A stretch of DNA of 64,000 bases from assembly GCF_000411255.1 (NCBI RefSeq), contig NZ_KE150412.1, positions 3,142,842 to 3,206,841 on the forward strand, in the 5' to 3' direction. Both the position numbers and the translations under genes were made by a program. The stretch comes from Paenibacillus sp. HGH0039. GTDB lineage: Bacteria; Bacillota; Bacilli; Paenibacillales; NBRC-103111. Shown piece after piece: positions 42,876-51,462 of this stretch; position 1 is the first letter of the stretch; every line of letters starts with the position of its first letter. The notes under the pieces were generated by a model, which worked only from the letters and a program-made list of their open reading frames with translations, was not told the DNA's origin and did not search any database.

Positions 42876-45119
42876 ATGAAAGTTCAGGTTTACGCTGCTG
42901 CCGACGATAATGGTTGGCAATGGCACATTTCCCTTGCAATGGCCGTCGACTTCACGTACTGGTTCGAGCGGCTCGGACGTTCCGTCCGGATTGTGCTGCT
43001 GGAGCCTCCTGTCTCAGTTGGACAAGCTCTGGCCCTGATTGATGTGTTGAGCTCTCCCTCCTGCATGAAGCGATTCTCCCATGTTTTCCCCGAAATTCAT
43101 CCGTCTGTTTATACACCTTCTTCCTCACGAGAAGACCCTGATTGGCTGAAAACCGATTTTTTAATCCCCCACTCTTATTCTACAGGTAAAAGAAGTACCC
43201 CCGAAACCAAGTCTGATCTCTTCAACCCCCCTCATGTAATTCATCCTATACCTTTTTCATCAACGTCTTTAAATGATTACTTACAAGCAGCAACCCTAAC
43301 GGAATCAACCGCAACTTTAAACCATTCTCCGCCGCTTGACGGTAGAAAAAACACACTCCTCCCAGAAAAATTAATGCGTACGTCCCCGCCGGTTCCTTCA
43401 GAAATCGTTCAATCCCTCACTTCCCGTTCGATAGATTATGACAGCTGGCTTACTTGCGGTCCATCTGCGTTTCCTGACAATTCCACCACATATGATCGAA
43501 TTATAGAAGCACTAAACGGCAGAAGCCTTTTGAGTGAAGAAGTCATCCGGTTGCTGGAGGCTTCTGGGATGGCAGAGCTGTTGGAAAATAGTGTTTGGAA
43601 AGCTTACATCCAATTGGCTTATTTAAACGGGGATATCACCTTGACTAATGGATTACAGAGCAACCAGATGAGAAAGTTTCCGGCCTTTTGGCGGCGGCAG
43701 ACCACCTATAGCTGCAAGAGATGCGGAAGCGGCAAACTTCATTTTACTCCCTGTTATCATTGCGGAACGGATTGCGCCTACTGTGAAGAATGTCTGACTA
43801 TGGGGCGAGTGCGCTCCTGTACTTTGCTCATTGAAGGAGTTAAGGGAAACTACAAGGGTGAGGAGGATGTTTACCGGTGGCCTGGAGATGTAAAAGAAAG
43901 CCCAAGGGGAAACCGTTATCCTAAAAATAGTACAAGAGAATCTGCATTCGATCCTACTTTGGAGGTTTATTTAACCCCTTGGGGTCTGAGTCCGGCTCAA
44001 ACAGCAGCTTCAAAGGAGGCGCTTGCGTTTTTAAGCAGCACATCGCCCCCCGGCAGCAAAGATGCGGCAGGAAAAGCGGGGCTGCCGCGAAGCGGCGGAG
44101 ACCTGGATGCGGGAGAGAAAGGCGGCAAAACAGCGCTCAGCTTCCTGATCTGGGCAGTCACGGGAGCGGGAAAGACCGAAATGATCTTCCCGCTCCTCCA
44201 ATACGAACTTGCGCACGGACGCAAGGTCGCGATTGCCACGCCGCGTCGGGACGTCGTACTCGAGCTGCAGCCGCGCCTGATGCGCGCATTTGAGGGCCGC
44301 AGCATCGTGACGCTGTACGGCGGCGGCAGCCAGACTTGGGAAAACGGCGATATCACGATCGCAACCACGCATCAGCTTATGCGCTTCGCGCATGCTTTTG
44401 ATGCCGTGATTATCGACGAGATCGACGCTTTCCCGTACCTGAACAGCGCGGCGCTGGAATTCGCCGCGCGCAAAGCTCTCGCGCCGGGAGGACGCTACGT
44501 CCTCCTCTCGGCGACGCCCCCGCGGGCACTGCAGCGCGAGGCGGCGTCCGGACGCCTGCCTCACGTCACCGTGCCCGTGCGCTTTCACCGGCACCCGCTG
44601 CCTGTGCCCAAGCGGGTGCCGGTGCCTCCGCTGCGGCGTATCCTCCGCAGCGGTGCCCTGCCCCAGACGCTGCGTGCGCGTCTGGAAGGCTCGCTCGAAC
44701 GCGGCGCGCAGCTGTTCGTGTTCGTGCCGGAGATCAAGCTGGTGGACCCGCTTGTCGGGCTGCTTCAAGGCCTCTGGCCGGACAAGGTTATCGCCGGCAC
44801 ATCGTCCAAAGACCGCGAAAGGTCGGTGAAGGTAACCGACTTCCGCGGCAAGGTTACGGACATCCTGGTCACCACAACGATTTTGGAGCGTGGCGTGACC
44901 GTGCCTAAAACGGACGTATTCATCCTCGACGCGGATTCCAGTTTGTTCAACGAAGCGGCTTTGGTTCAAATGGCAGGCCGTGCGGGAAGATCGAAGGATG
45001 ACCCCCGAGGACTTGTTTTTTTTGCAGGATTGGAAAATACCGTCTCGCAAACAGGGGCAATCCGGCAAATCAAAAAAATGAACCGGACAGCACGGAAAAG
45101 AGGCTATTTATTGAATTAA
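42876..45119 (+). CDS. comFA: ComFA-type competence helicase (late competence DNA uptake)
   Basis: ComFA is the cytoplasmic DEAD-box-type motor that helps pull DNA in during transformation. The 747-aa protein is far longer than B. subtilis ComFA (about 460 aa). A four-Cys zinc region is at about residues 279-312 (CKRCG, CYHCG, CAYCEEC), the Walker A is at about 428 (VTGAGKTE), the Walker B at about 512 (IIDEIDAF), then LLSATPP and the C-terminal helicase motifs with QMAGRAGRSKDDPRG. Residues 1-270 have no recognised domain and come from an A/T-richer, less conserved stretch, while 44050-44950 is very G/C-rich. GTAGGTGAGG precedes the ATG. Confidence 0.9.
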   Translation: MKVQVYAAADDNGWQWHISLAMAVDFTYWFERLGRSVRIVLLEPPVSVGQALALIDVLSSPSCMKRFSHVFPEIHPSVYTPSSSREDPDWLKTDFLIPHSYSTGKRSTPETKSDLFNPPHVIHPIPFSSTSLNDYLQAATLTESTATLNHSPPLDGRKNTLLPEKLMRTSPPVPSEIVQSLTSRSIDYDSWLTCGPSAFPDNSTTYDRIIEALNGRSLLSEEVIRLLEASGMAELLENSVWKAYIQLAYLNGDITLTNGLQSNQMRKFPAFWRRQTTYSCKRCGSGKLHFTPCYHCGTDCAYCEECLTMGRVRSCTLLIEGVKGNYKGEEDVYRWPGDVKESPRGNRYPKNSTRESAFDPTLEVYLTPWGLSPAQTAASKEALAFLSSTSPPGSKDAAGKAGLPRSGGDLDAGEKGGKTALSFLIWAVTGAGKTEMIFPLLQYELAHGRKVAIATPRRDVVLELQPRLMRAFEGRSIVTLYGGGSQTWENGDITIATTHQLMRFAHAFDAVIIDEIDAFPYLNSAALEFAARKALAPGGRYVLLSATPPRALQREAASGRLPHVTVPVRFHRHPLPVPKRVPVPPLRRILRSGALPQTLRARLEGSLERGAQLFVFVPEIKLVDPLVGLLQGLWPDKVIAGTSSKDRERSVKVTDFRGKVTDILVTTTILERGVTVPKTDVFILDADSSLFNEAALVQMAGRAGRSKDDPRGLVFFAGLENTVSQTGAIRQIKKMNRTARKRGYLLN

Positions 45120-45143
45120 GTCAGTGAAAGGAAGGATAAACGA

Positions 45144-45965
45144 ATGATCGGTCTATCCAACCCCAAGCCGCCTGCGGCATGGTGGAGCAAGGTGAAACGA
45201 TGGTTTCAGTTTCCTGAAGCCGAGATAAACGCACGTGATCGAGAAACGGCTAATTGTGTTTGCTGCGGCGGGCGCAGGAGCTCCGCCCAAGAGAGCCTCG
45301 GGCTTTGCATGACCTGTTTTACCGCCATTCCTTGGATAATGGCTGTGCGTTGTCCGGTTTGCGGCCGTCCGGATGATTGTCCGGACTGTATCCGACGAAC
45401 GACGTGTTTTTTCCGGTACAGCCGAAGTGCAGTCCGCTATGACTCCCTGATGAAAGAATGGCTGGCCTCCTACAAATACAGGGGCAATGAGCGCCTGCTT
45501 CCTCTTTTCTCCGGGATGATGGTACATGCCTATCATCAATTGATCAAAGAACTGGTGGCGGCGGGGCACGAAGGTTCCGGCTTTCACTGCATCAGTTACG
45601 TACCCATGAATGTCAGCCGCCTGGCGGAAAGAGGCTTCAATCAGGCCGAGGCCATGGCCGTAGAACTGGGAAGACGGCTCTCGCTGCCTGTGATGCCCCT
45701 GCTTGAGCGGTCAAGGCATACGGCTAAGCAGAGTTTTAAGTCAAGGGGGGAGCGGCTCAACGATCTGCAGGGAGCTTTCAAGCTTCTTGAGGAAGCCACA
45801 GGATCGATTGCGCGGCTGCAGGAGGGGGCTGCGGGTCAAGGATGGCCGATTCGCGTCCTCCTGCTTGACGATGTCTACACAACAGGGAGTACTCTAAACC
45901 AATGCGCCGAGACTATAACGCAATCTTTACCGGTAGAGGTTTACGGGCTGATGTGGGCGCGTTAA
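45144..45965 (+). CDS. comFC: ComFC, competence phosphoribosyltransferase-fold protein
   Basis: ComFC assists DNA uptake with ComFA, probably at the ssDNA channel. The 273-aa protein opens with a zinc-finger-like region (CVCCGGRR, CMTC, CPVCGRPDDCPDC, about residues 36-82), then a type I phosphoribosyltransferase domain ending in the PRPP loop VLLLDDVYTTGSTL near residue 240. It starts 24 bases after comFA, with GAAAGGAAGG as site. No comFB-like gene lies between them, unlike B. subtilis. Confidence 0.92.
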   Translation: MIGLSNPKPPAAWWSKVKRWFQFPEAEINARDRETANCVCCGGRRSSAQESLGLCMTCFTAIPWIMAVRCPVCGRPDDCPDCIRRTTCFFRYSRSAVRYDSLMKEWLASYKYRGNERLLPLFSGMMVHAYHQLIKELVAAGHEGSGFHCISYVPMNVSRLAERGFNQAEAMAVELGRRLSLPVMPLLERSRHTAKQSFKSRGERLNDLQGAFKLLEEATGSIARLQEGAAGQGWPIRVLLLDDVYTTGSTLNQCAETITQSLPVEVYGLMWAR

Positions 45966-46095
45966 TTCTGCCAAGGTGCATGATATGGAGAGAAATAAAC
46001 ATATTTCCAACTCTTTCAGAAGGCCCCTTCTCAACGCAAGTCCAATACGTTACACTAGTCGTATACTATACTTGAAGTTTGATAAGGTGATTATA

Positions 46096-46512
46096 ATGAG
46101 CATGAACGTTCAAAACTGTCCGCGCTGCGGAAAGCTTTTTGTGAAAGGATTTGCCGAAACTTGCCCGGCCTGCGTAAAAGACATTGAGGCTCAGTATGTT
46201 GCATGTGCGGACTACCTGCGGCAGAATCGTAAATGCGATCTTCAGGAGCTGCATGAAGAGACGGAAGTCCCTATGCGCCAGATTATCCGTTTTATCCGCG
46301 AAGGCCGTATTTCGATAGCGGATTCACCGAATCTGACCTATCCCTGCGAAGTTTGCGGAAACCCTATTCGTGAACATACCATGTGCGACTCCTGTCGCCA
46401 GCGCCTTGTACGGGATGTGAATCAGATGATGGATGAGGGCAAAAACAGCGCAAACGCGGAAAAAGACGCTCATCATTTTCGCATTACGGACCGCTTAAAA
46501 GACCGGCACTAA
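46096..46512 (+). CDS. yvyF: Flagellar operon protein YvyF (TIGR03826-like)
   Basis: A 138-aa protein from the ATG at 46096, which has TAAGGTGATT upstream. Two zinc-ribbon pairs are visible: CPRCGKLF and CPAC near the N terminus, and CEVCGNPIREHTMCDSC near residue 85. A MerR-like helical middle (VPMRQIIRFIREGRIS) lies between. This is the small protein found between comF and flgM across the Bacillales; function is not established, though a role in flagellar regulation is suspected. The longer in-frame reading from 45976 has no site. Confidence 0.85.
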   Translation: MSMNVQNCPRCGKLFVKGFAETCPACVKDIEAQYVACADYLRQNRKCDLQELHEETEVPMRQIIRFIREGRISIADSPNLTYPCEVCGNPIREHTMCDSCRQRLVRDVNQMMDEGKNSANAEKDAHHFRITDRLKDRH

Positions 46513-46532
46513 TCAGAAAAGCTGTATTTAAC

Positions 46533-46560
46533 TAAAAAGATCATATCCTTCTGCCGATAA
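46533..46560 (+). promoter_or_regulatory. Candidate SigD promoter of flgM
   Basis: TAAA (46533-46536), 16-base spacer, GCCGATAA (46553-46560), an almost full match to the SigD consensus. It lies 97 bases before flgM. Its -10 is also the left arm of the terminator at 46554-46587. Confidence 0.7.
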
Positions 46561-46587
46561 TAGTAATAACCATTATCGGTTTTTTTG
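46554..46587 (+). terminator. Intrinsic terminator after yvyF
   Basis: CCGATAAT pairs perfectly with ATTATCGG around AGTAATAACC, followed by seven T. The left arm coincides with the SigD -10 element. Confidence 0.8.
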
Positions 46588-46656
46588 TAGAATCGAGCCG
46601 TAAAGCGGCCTTGGAAAGTAGAGGATCCTCCATCAGATAACAAGAGGTGAATAACT

Positions 46657-46920
46657 ATGAAAATTAATGATAGCCATCGTATCGGAAATGTAAATCCGTA
46701 TGCCAAGCATAAAGAACAGTTTCAGACGGCTGCCGCTGATAAACGTAACCGTCCCAAAGACGAGGTTCAAATTTCCACGGAAGCCAAAGAGCTGCTTGGA
46801 GCCGCAGGGGATGAGAATAGAATGCGCAGAGTAGAAGAATTGAAACAGCAGGTTAAATCGGGAACCTATCATGTGGAAGCGGGCAAGATCGCCGAGAAGC
46901 TCCTTCCGTACCTTAAATAA
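46657..46920 (+). CDS. flgM: Anti-sigma-D factor FlgM
   Basis: FlgM holds SigD inactive until the hook-basal body is finished and FlgM activity is relieved. The 87-aa protein has the family pattern: a flexible N-terminal half with DEVQISTEAKELLGAAG, then the SigD-binding helices RRVEELKQQVKSGTYHVEAG followed by KIAEKLLPYL. AAGAGGTGAA precedes the ATG. It is the first gene of the flgM-flgN-flgK group and is followed by flgN after 25 bases. Confidence 0.92.
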   Translation: MKINDSHRIGNVNPYAKHKEQFQTAAADKRNRPKDEVQISTEAKELLGAAGDENRMRRVEELKQQVKSGTYHVEAGKIAEKLLPYLK

Positions 46921-46945
46921 GACCGGCAGAAACGGGTGAAAAGCT

Positions 46946-47446
46946 GTGTCCGTATCCGAAATCGTCAACGTTTTGAATCGCATTATTGAGTGCCACCAGG
47001 AACTTCGGGAGCTTGGGACAAGGAAGAGAGAAGCGATTCTTCAGAACTCCATAGAAGAGCTGTCGGCTATTGTCCAGAAAGAATCCAAGGCCGTTAAAGA
47101 AATCCAGGAGCTGGATCAGCGCCGTGTAGTCAAGATCAATGAATACATGGTAACACGCTGCTATAAAACGAACCCTTTTATAACCGTCGGAGAATTGGTT
47201 AAGCTGGTGTTCAAAGCGGAAGAAAAACAGCAGCTGATGGATTGTCAGGAACGGCTCTTAAAAGAAATCAGAGAACTTAAAGAACTCAATGCTCTAAATC
47301 AGCAGCTGGTGGAACAGTCACTCGGATTCATCGACCTTTCACTCGACCTCTTAACGGCAACACCCGAGCAGGACGCGATCTATGCGAACCCGACCCAGCA
47401 GGGACAGGCCAAACGCAAGAACGCTTACTTCGATACACGGGCTTAG
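46946..47446 (+). CDS. flgN: Flagellar chaperone FlgN
   Basis: FlgN guards hook-filament junction proteins FlgK and FlgL before export. The 166-aa protein is almost wholly helical, with heptad-like stretches ELGTRKREAILQNSIEELSA and EEKQQLMDCQERLLKEIREL. The FlgN pattern and position between flgM and flgK support the name. GTG start; GGGTGAAAAG is a weak site. Its own stop is about 50 bases before flgK. Confidence 0.85.
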   Translation: MSVSEIVNVLNRIIECHQELRELGTRKREAILQNSIEELSAIVQKESKAVKEIQELDQRRVVKINEYMVTRCYKTNPFITVGELVKLVFKAEEKQQLMDCQERLLKEIRELKELNALNQQLVEQSLGFIDLSLDLLTATPEQDAIYANPTQQGQAKRKNAYFDTRA

Positions 47447-47497
47447 CCCGGCACATATTCCGGCCGTTTAAGGCCCTACAGCAAAGGAAGTGAATTT

Positions 47498-49063
47498 ATG
47501 CGTTCTACATTTCATGGACTGGAGCTCGGCAAGCGGGGTGTTATCGCACAGCAAGTCGCGCTGAATACAACGGGTCACAACATTACCAACGCCAATACTC
47601 CGGGATATTCCCGACAGGTGGCCCAGATGGTTGCCGCCCGTCCGCTCGAATATCCTTCTGTAACCAATTCCACCTCTCCCGGCCAGCTGGGCATGGGGGT
47701 TGAAGTCAATGCGATTCAGCGTATACGGGACATTTATTTTGACGTGGAATACCGGAATCAGAACTCATTAATGAACGAATCGAAAGTTATTTCGGAAACG
47801 CTCGGCAACATTGAGGGCGTCGTTAACGAACCGTCGAACAACGGTCTGGCTAAGAATATCACGGAATTCTGGAAAGCCTGGCAGACGCTTAGCAAAAACC
47901 CGAGCACGGAAGACCTGGCCGCCCGTTCCGCAGTCGTTCAGCAGGCGATGGCGATGGCCGATTCTTTTAACAGCATGGCTAATCAGTTTGCGACGATGGG
48001 TAACAACATCACGGAAAGAATCAACGTCAAAGTGTCTGAAGCGAACAGCTATGTGACCGAAATCTCCGACCTGACGAAGCAAATTAAACACATTGAGTCC
48101 GGTGGGGATAATGCCAACGATCTCCGGGATAAACGTGACTACCTTGTCGATCAGCTGTCCAAGCTCGGTAACGTGAAAGTAACGGAGACTTCGCAGACTT
48201 ACCAGATCACGTTCGGAACGAAACAGGTTATCGACGATCTCAACTCGGATTCTATTGTGCAGGCCGATGTCGCGGGCGTCACATCCGGTGAGATCTTCGG
48301 CTATGTACAGTCCCGGGATACGTTCATTGCCGAATACACCAAACAAATCGATCTCATGGCCAATACGCTGGCTACCGGCAAAATCGAGGTCACCCTTCCG
48401 GCGGGAAGCATTTTGCCTAAAGGGATGACGCCTCCGGCAGGAGCGAAAATGGATCCGGCCAATCCGCGCAAACTGGCTGCCGACGCGAAGGTAACCGTCG
48501 ATGGCTTGAATGGGCTTCATAGGCTCGGATACACCCTCGAAGATCCGGCTACCAACGGGAAGGACTTCTTCGTCACTTCCGACGGATCGGGGAAATTTAC
48601 GGCAGAGAACATTCGGGTTAACCCGGACATTGCCAAAGATTTGAAGAAGATCGCGGCTTCGCTGCGTATCGAAACCGTCAGCAAACCGCCTGCGGCACCT
48701 ACCGACAAAGTGGTGCAAAGCAACGGCGATCTGGCGCTTCTTATCGGCGGCCTGGCGGAGAAGACGTTTGATTTCGGCGGTACAGCCTTGACAGCATCTT
48801 CGACCTACGGCGGTTACTATGAAGCGGTAATGAGCCAATTGGGTGTTCAGACTGATCATGCCAAGAAAATGCTCGAAAACGGCGAGCTGCTTACCGACCA
48901 TGCAGACAGCTTGCGTCAATCGATCAGCGGTGTGTCGCCCGATGAGGAAACGGCCAACCTCATTAAATTCCAGCACGCCTACAACGCTTCAGCTCGTGTT
49001 ATCACCGTTGTAGATGAAATGCTCGACAAATTGATTAACGGGACCGGCGTTGTCGGCAGATAG
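47498..49063 (+). CDS. flgK: Flagellar hook-associated protein 1 (FlgK)
   Basis: FlgK is the first of two junction proteins joining the hook to the filament. The 521-aa protein has the N-terminal FlgK signature GKRGVIAQQVALNTTGHNIT followed by NANTPGYSRQ, and the C-terminal helix SGVSPDEETANLIKFQHAYN followed by ASARVITVVDEMLDKLIN. The middle domain is variable, as normal. ATG follows AAAGGAAG. Codon use is G/C-rich like the upstream genes, in contrast to flgL immediately after it. Confidence 0.93.
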   Translation: MRSTFHGLELGKRGVIAQQVALNTTGHNITNANTPGYSRQVAQMVAARPLEYPSVTNSTSPGQLGMGVEVNAIQRIRDIYFDVEYRNQNSLMNESKVISETLGNIEGVVNEPSNNGLAKNITEFWKAWQTLSKNPSTEDLAARSAVVQQAMAMADSFNSMANQFATMGNNITERINVKVSEANSYVTEISDLTKQIKHIESGGDNANDLRDKRDYLVDQLSKLGNVKVTETSQTYQITFGTKQVIDDLNSDSIVQADVAGVTSGEIFGYVQSRDTFIAEYTKQIDLMANTLATGKIEVTLPAGSILPKGMTPPAGAKMDPANPRKLAADAKVTVDGLNGLHRLGYTLEDPATNGKDFFVTSDGSGKFTAENIRVNPDIAKDLKKIAASLRIETVSKPPAAPTDKVVQSNGDLALLIGGLAEKTFDFGGTALTASSTYGGYYEAVMSQLGVQTDHAKKMLENGELLTDHADSLRQSISGVSPDEETANLIKFQHAYNASARVITVVDEMLDKLINGTGVVGR

Positions 49064-49076
49064 GAGGGGTAGCTAA

Positions 49077-49988
49077 ATGCGGATCACACAGAACATGATG
49101 AGTTCGTCGATGATGAAAAATCTCCAAACGAACTATAATAGGTTGGATAAATATCAAGAGCAGTTGCTAACTCAGCAAAAAATTAATCGACCTTCCGACG
49201 ATCCCGTAGGAATATCCAGCTCGCTTCGCTATAGAGGCGAAATCGGTATGACGGATCAATTTTCGGAAAATGCTAAGGATGCGGACTCTTGGATGAATTT
49301 TTCGGATACTGTGATGAACGAGGCTGTGAAAATCCTACAAACGGTTTCTGAAAAAGCGGTACAAGGAGCAACAGAATCCAATAACCCCGAAGCCAGAAAG
49401 ATTCTTGGACAGGAAATTGATGAGCTTTACAAACAAATGGTTGCTATCGGCAACTCCCAATTTAAGGGGAAATATATATTTAACGGACAAACAACAGATC
49501 AGAAACCTTTTTCAGACGATCCGGCAAACACTTCCTACAGCCTCGACGAAGGAATTATGCGTTATCAGATAGGTGCAGGAATCTATGTCGATGTAAACTC
49601 TCTGGGAAAGGATGTTTTCGGACCCTTTCAAGATCCGGCTGATCCGACCAAGGCAGCGAATGTTTTTAAAGTACTGGATAACCTTAAAGCTGCTTTAAAT
49701 GGCGATAATACAGCCGGCATCGAAAAGAGTATAAAAGAGATTCAGACGACTATGGATCAGGTTCTCTTCGCACAAGCAGATGTTGGTGCCCGCCAAAATC
49801 GCCTTCAATTTACAACCGACCGTTTGGAAGATCTAACTTTAAACTACACCGATTTACAATCTAAAATCGAAGATGTAAATGTACCCAAAACAATTACCGA
49901 TTTAAAGACTGCGGAAAGCATATTTCAGGCCTCTCTTGATACGATGGGGCGGATTATTCGTCCGAGCTTGCTCGACTTCCTGAGATAA
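49077..49988 (+). CDS. flgL: Flagellar hook-associated protein 3 (FlgL)
   Basis: FlgL is the second junction protein, next to flagellin in the assembled structure. The 303-aa protein starts RITQNMMSSSMMKNLQTNYN and keeps the flagellin-like KINRPSDDPVGISSSLRYR and a C-terminal helical end (AESIFQASLDTMGRIIRPSL followed by LDFL). GGAGGGGTAG precedes the ATG. This gene marks a clear change to A/T-richer codons compared with flgK, 13 bases upstream. Confidence 0.92.
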   Translation: MRITQNMMSSSMMKNLQTNYNRLDKYQEQLLTQQKINRPSDDPVGISSSLRYRGEIGMTDQFSENAKDADSWMNFSDTVMNEAVKILQTVSEKAVQGATESNNPEARKILGQEIDELYKQMVAIGNSQFKGKYIFNGQTTDQKPFSDDPANTSYSLDEGIMRYQIGAGIYVDVNSLGKDVFGPFQDPADPTKAANVFKVLDNLKAALNGDNTAGIEKSIKEIQTTMDQVLFAQADVGARQNRLQFTTDRLEDLTLNYTDLQSKIEDVNVPKTITDLKTAESIFQASLDTMGRIIRPSLLDFLR

Positions 49989-50000
49989 AAGGAGCCTTAT

Positions 50001-50573
50001 ATGCAAATTCCGCGTATTCAGATCAGCCAACAGTATGCCAAAATCGGACTCTCTACCACAGAGGGGAAGTTGTCTATCGAACAACCTAAAGCGGAATTAA
50101 ACCTTCAGCAGGACAATACCAAAGTTAGTATGGAGACGGAGAAGTCAAACCTTGAGATTGACTCCACGAGAGCTTGGTCCGCTTTAGGTTCTTCCAAACT
50201 CATTGAAATGAGAGATTTTATCGCACAAAGCGCTTTTGATATTTCTATGCAAAATATCGCGGAGATTGCCCAGAACGGTGACCGAATGATGGAGATAACT
50301 AATCATTCCAATGCATTTGCGGATATCGCCCGGCAGAATGCTTTTAAAGACCGGCCCGTACAGGTAACAGCCGAGCCTTCTTACGATAATGTAGATATCC
50401 AATATGCACCGAGTGTAATCCATACAACCGTCCAAGACGGTAAGATTACATTTGATCCCAAGCTGAACTCTCCGCGTATTCAGTATGAAGCCGCTAAATT
50501 AGAAGCCTATGTTACTCAAAAAAATGCAATTTCTTTTTCCATAGTCGGGGGAAAATGGGATGCATCTATTTAG
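50001..50573 (+). CDS. yviE: DUF6470 family protein (YviE-like)
   Basis: A 190-aa protein of unknown function kept between flgL and fliW in many Bacillales. It begins MQIPRIQISQQYAKIGL and has repeated hydrophilic stretches (IEQPKAELNLQQDNTKVSME), a helical middle and a beta-rich C terminus. AAGGAG lies 9 bases before the ATG. It is followed by a hairpin with a T-rich tail, then fliW. No catalytic motif is visible. Confidence 0.8.
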   Translation: MQIPRIQISQQYAKIGLSTTEGKLSIEQPKAELNLQQDNTKVSMETEKSNLEIDSTRAWSALGSSKLIEMRDFIAQSAFDISMQNIAEIAQNGDRMMEITNHSNAFADIARQNAFKDRPVQVTAEPSYDNVDIQYAPSVIHTTVQDGKITFDPKLNSPRIQYEAAKLEAYVTQKNAISFSIVGGKWDASI

Positions 50574-50585
50574 AGCATATGAGAC

Positions 50586-50620
50586 AATAGCTATAATTTT
50601 ATAGCTATTCTTTCTTTTTA
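50586..50620 (+). terminator. Terminator-like hairpin between yviE and fliW
   Basis: AATAGCTAT pairs perfectly with ATAGCTATT around AATTTT, followed by CTTTCTTTTT. It lies within a block whose genes run in one direction, so it may only partly stop transcription. Confidence 0.7.
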
Positions 50621-50636
50621 TTAGGAGGAAAATTTA

Positions 50637-51068
50637 ATGATCGTACAATCTACAAGATTTGGTGAAATTGACGTTTCGGATGAGCAGCTGATTACATTTG
50701 AAGCAGGTATCTTTGGATTTGAGACTAACCGCCGCTATGCGTTATTGCAATTAGATAACGGTGATCCCACTTTCCACGTACTCCAGTCGTTGAGTGATGC
50801 GGATTTGGCCTTTGTTATCGCGGAACCCTTTCTGTTTGAGCCTGCCTATGAGTTCGAGCTTCCCAAGGCTGTCAGTGAGCAGCTTGAAATAAAGAACGAA
50901 GGGGACACGCAAGTATTTGGTATTGTAAGTGTGCGAGCCAAGGATAATGTTACGATGAATCTGAAGGCACCAATCATTTTGAATAAAAAACGCAATAAAG
51001 CGGCCCAGGTTATATTGGAAAGCACGAATTATCCGATCCGTTATTCTCTAATCAAGGGAGGAGCATGA
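50637..51068 (+). CDS. fliW: Flagellar assembly factor FliW
   Basis: FliW binds free flagellin, and when released from it binds CsrA and blocks its repression of hag. The 143-aa protein has the family core [20 protein letters not shown] followed by FE, and [12 protein letters not shown]-like sequence with [12 protein letters not shown], then [31 protein letters not shown] precedes the ATG. It ends one base before csrA starts, an arrangement that favours balanced synthesis of the two partners. Confidence 0.93.
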   Translation: MIVQSTRFGEIDVSDEQLITFEAGIFGFETNRRYALLQLDNGDPTFHVLQSLSDADLAFVIAEPFLFEPAYEFELPKAVSEQLEIKNEGDTQVFGIVSVRAKDNVTMNLKAPIILNKKRNKAAQVILESTNYPIRYSLIKGGA

Positions 51069-51069
51069 T

Positions 51070-51297
51070 ATGCTGATTCTCTCCCGCCTCAAAGGTGAGA
51101 AAATTATAATCGGTCAAGATATCGTCCTCACCGTATTAGATGTTGCTGGAGATCAGGTGAGGATCGGAATAGAAGCACCTAAGGATATCCCGATCCATCG
51201 TGAGGAGATTTACAAGGCTATTCAGGCGGAAAACCAAGCGGCGGTTAAAATGGATCTCAATGCGGCATCATTGTTAAAAGCCGTTAAAGGCAAATAA
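51070..51297 (+). CDS. csrA: Carbon storage regulator CsrA (translational repressor of hag)
   Basis: CsrA binds GGA motifs in mRNA and, in Bacillus, blocks hag translation. The 75-aa protein begins [20 protein letters not shown] and keeps [20 protein letters not shown], the conserved RNA-binding surface. It starts one base after fliW. The hag leader 150 bases downstream has two GGA sites that fit. GGGAGGAG lies just before the ATG. Confidence 0.94.
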   Translation: MLILSRLKGEKIIIGQDIVLTVLDVAGDQVRIGIEAPKDIPIHREEIYKAIQAENQAAVKMDLNAASLLKAVKGK

Positions 51298-51324
51298 TTT
51301 TTTTCGTTTTTATCAAAATAGCTC

Positions 51325-51352
51325 TAAAGTAACTATCCCTGTGATCCGATAT
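51325..51352 (+). promoter_or_regulatory. SigD promoter of hag
   Basis: TAAA (51325-51328), 16-base spacer and TCCGATAT (51345-51352), one base off the GCCGATAT consensus. It gives a leader of about 105 bases to the hag ATG. Confidence 0.8.
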
Positions 51353-51418
51353 ATATATTATGGGAGGCAAGCGGGCTTTGGCGGCCGACTAAACTCGCTG
51401 AATCCACAATTAGGTGAA

Positions 51419-51453
51419 CGCAAGGATGCGATCACTGCCTACATTCAAGGAGG
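51419..51453 (+). promoter_or_regulatory. CsrA-type operator in the hag leader
   Basis: CGCA-AGGA-TGCG (51419-51430) is a perfect four-pair hairpin showing GGA in its loop. The second site is the ribosome binding site CAAGGAGG (51446-51453) itself. This matches the two-site arrangement known from B. subtilis hag. A further GGGAGG at 51362-51367 lies near the expected 5' end. Confidence 0.6.
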
Positions 51454-51462
51454 AATTTTATT

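Noticed and set aside
47768-48976. 402-aa minus-strand frame opposite flgK
   Set aside because: Shadow of flgK codon bias; no family motif and conflicts with a well-supported gene.
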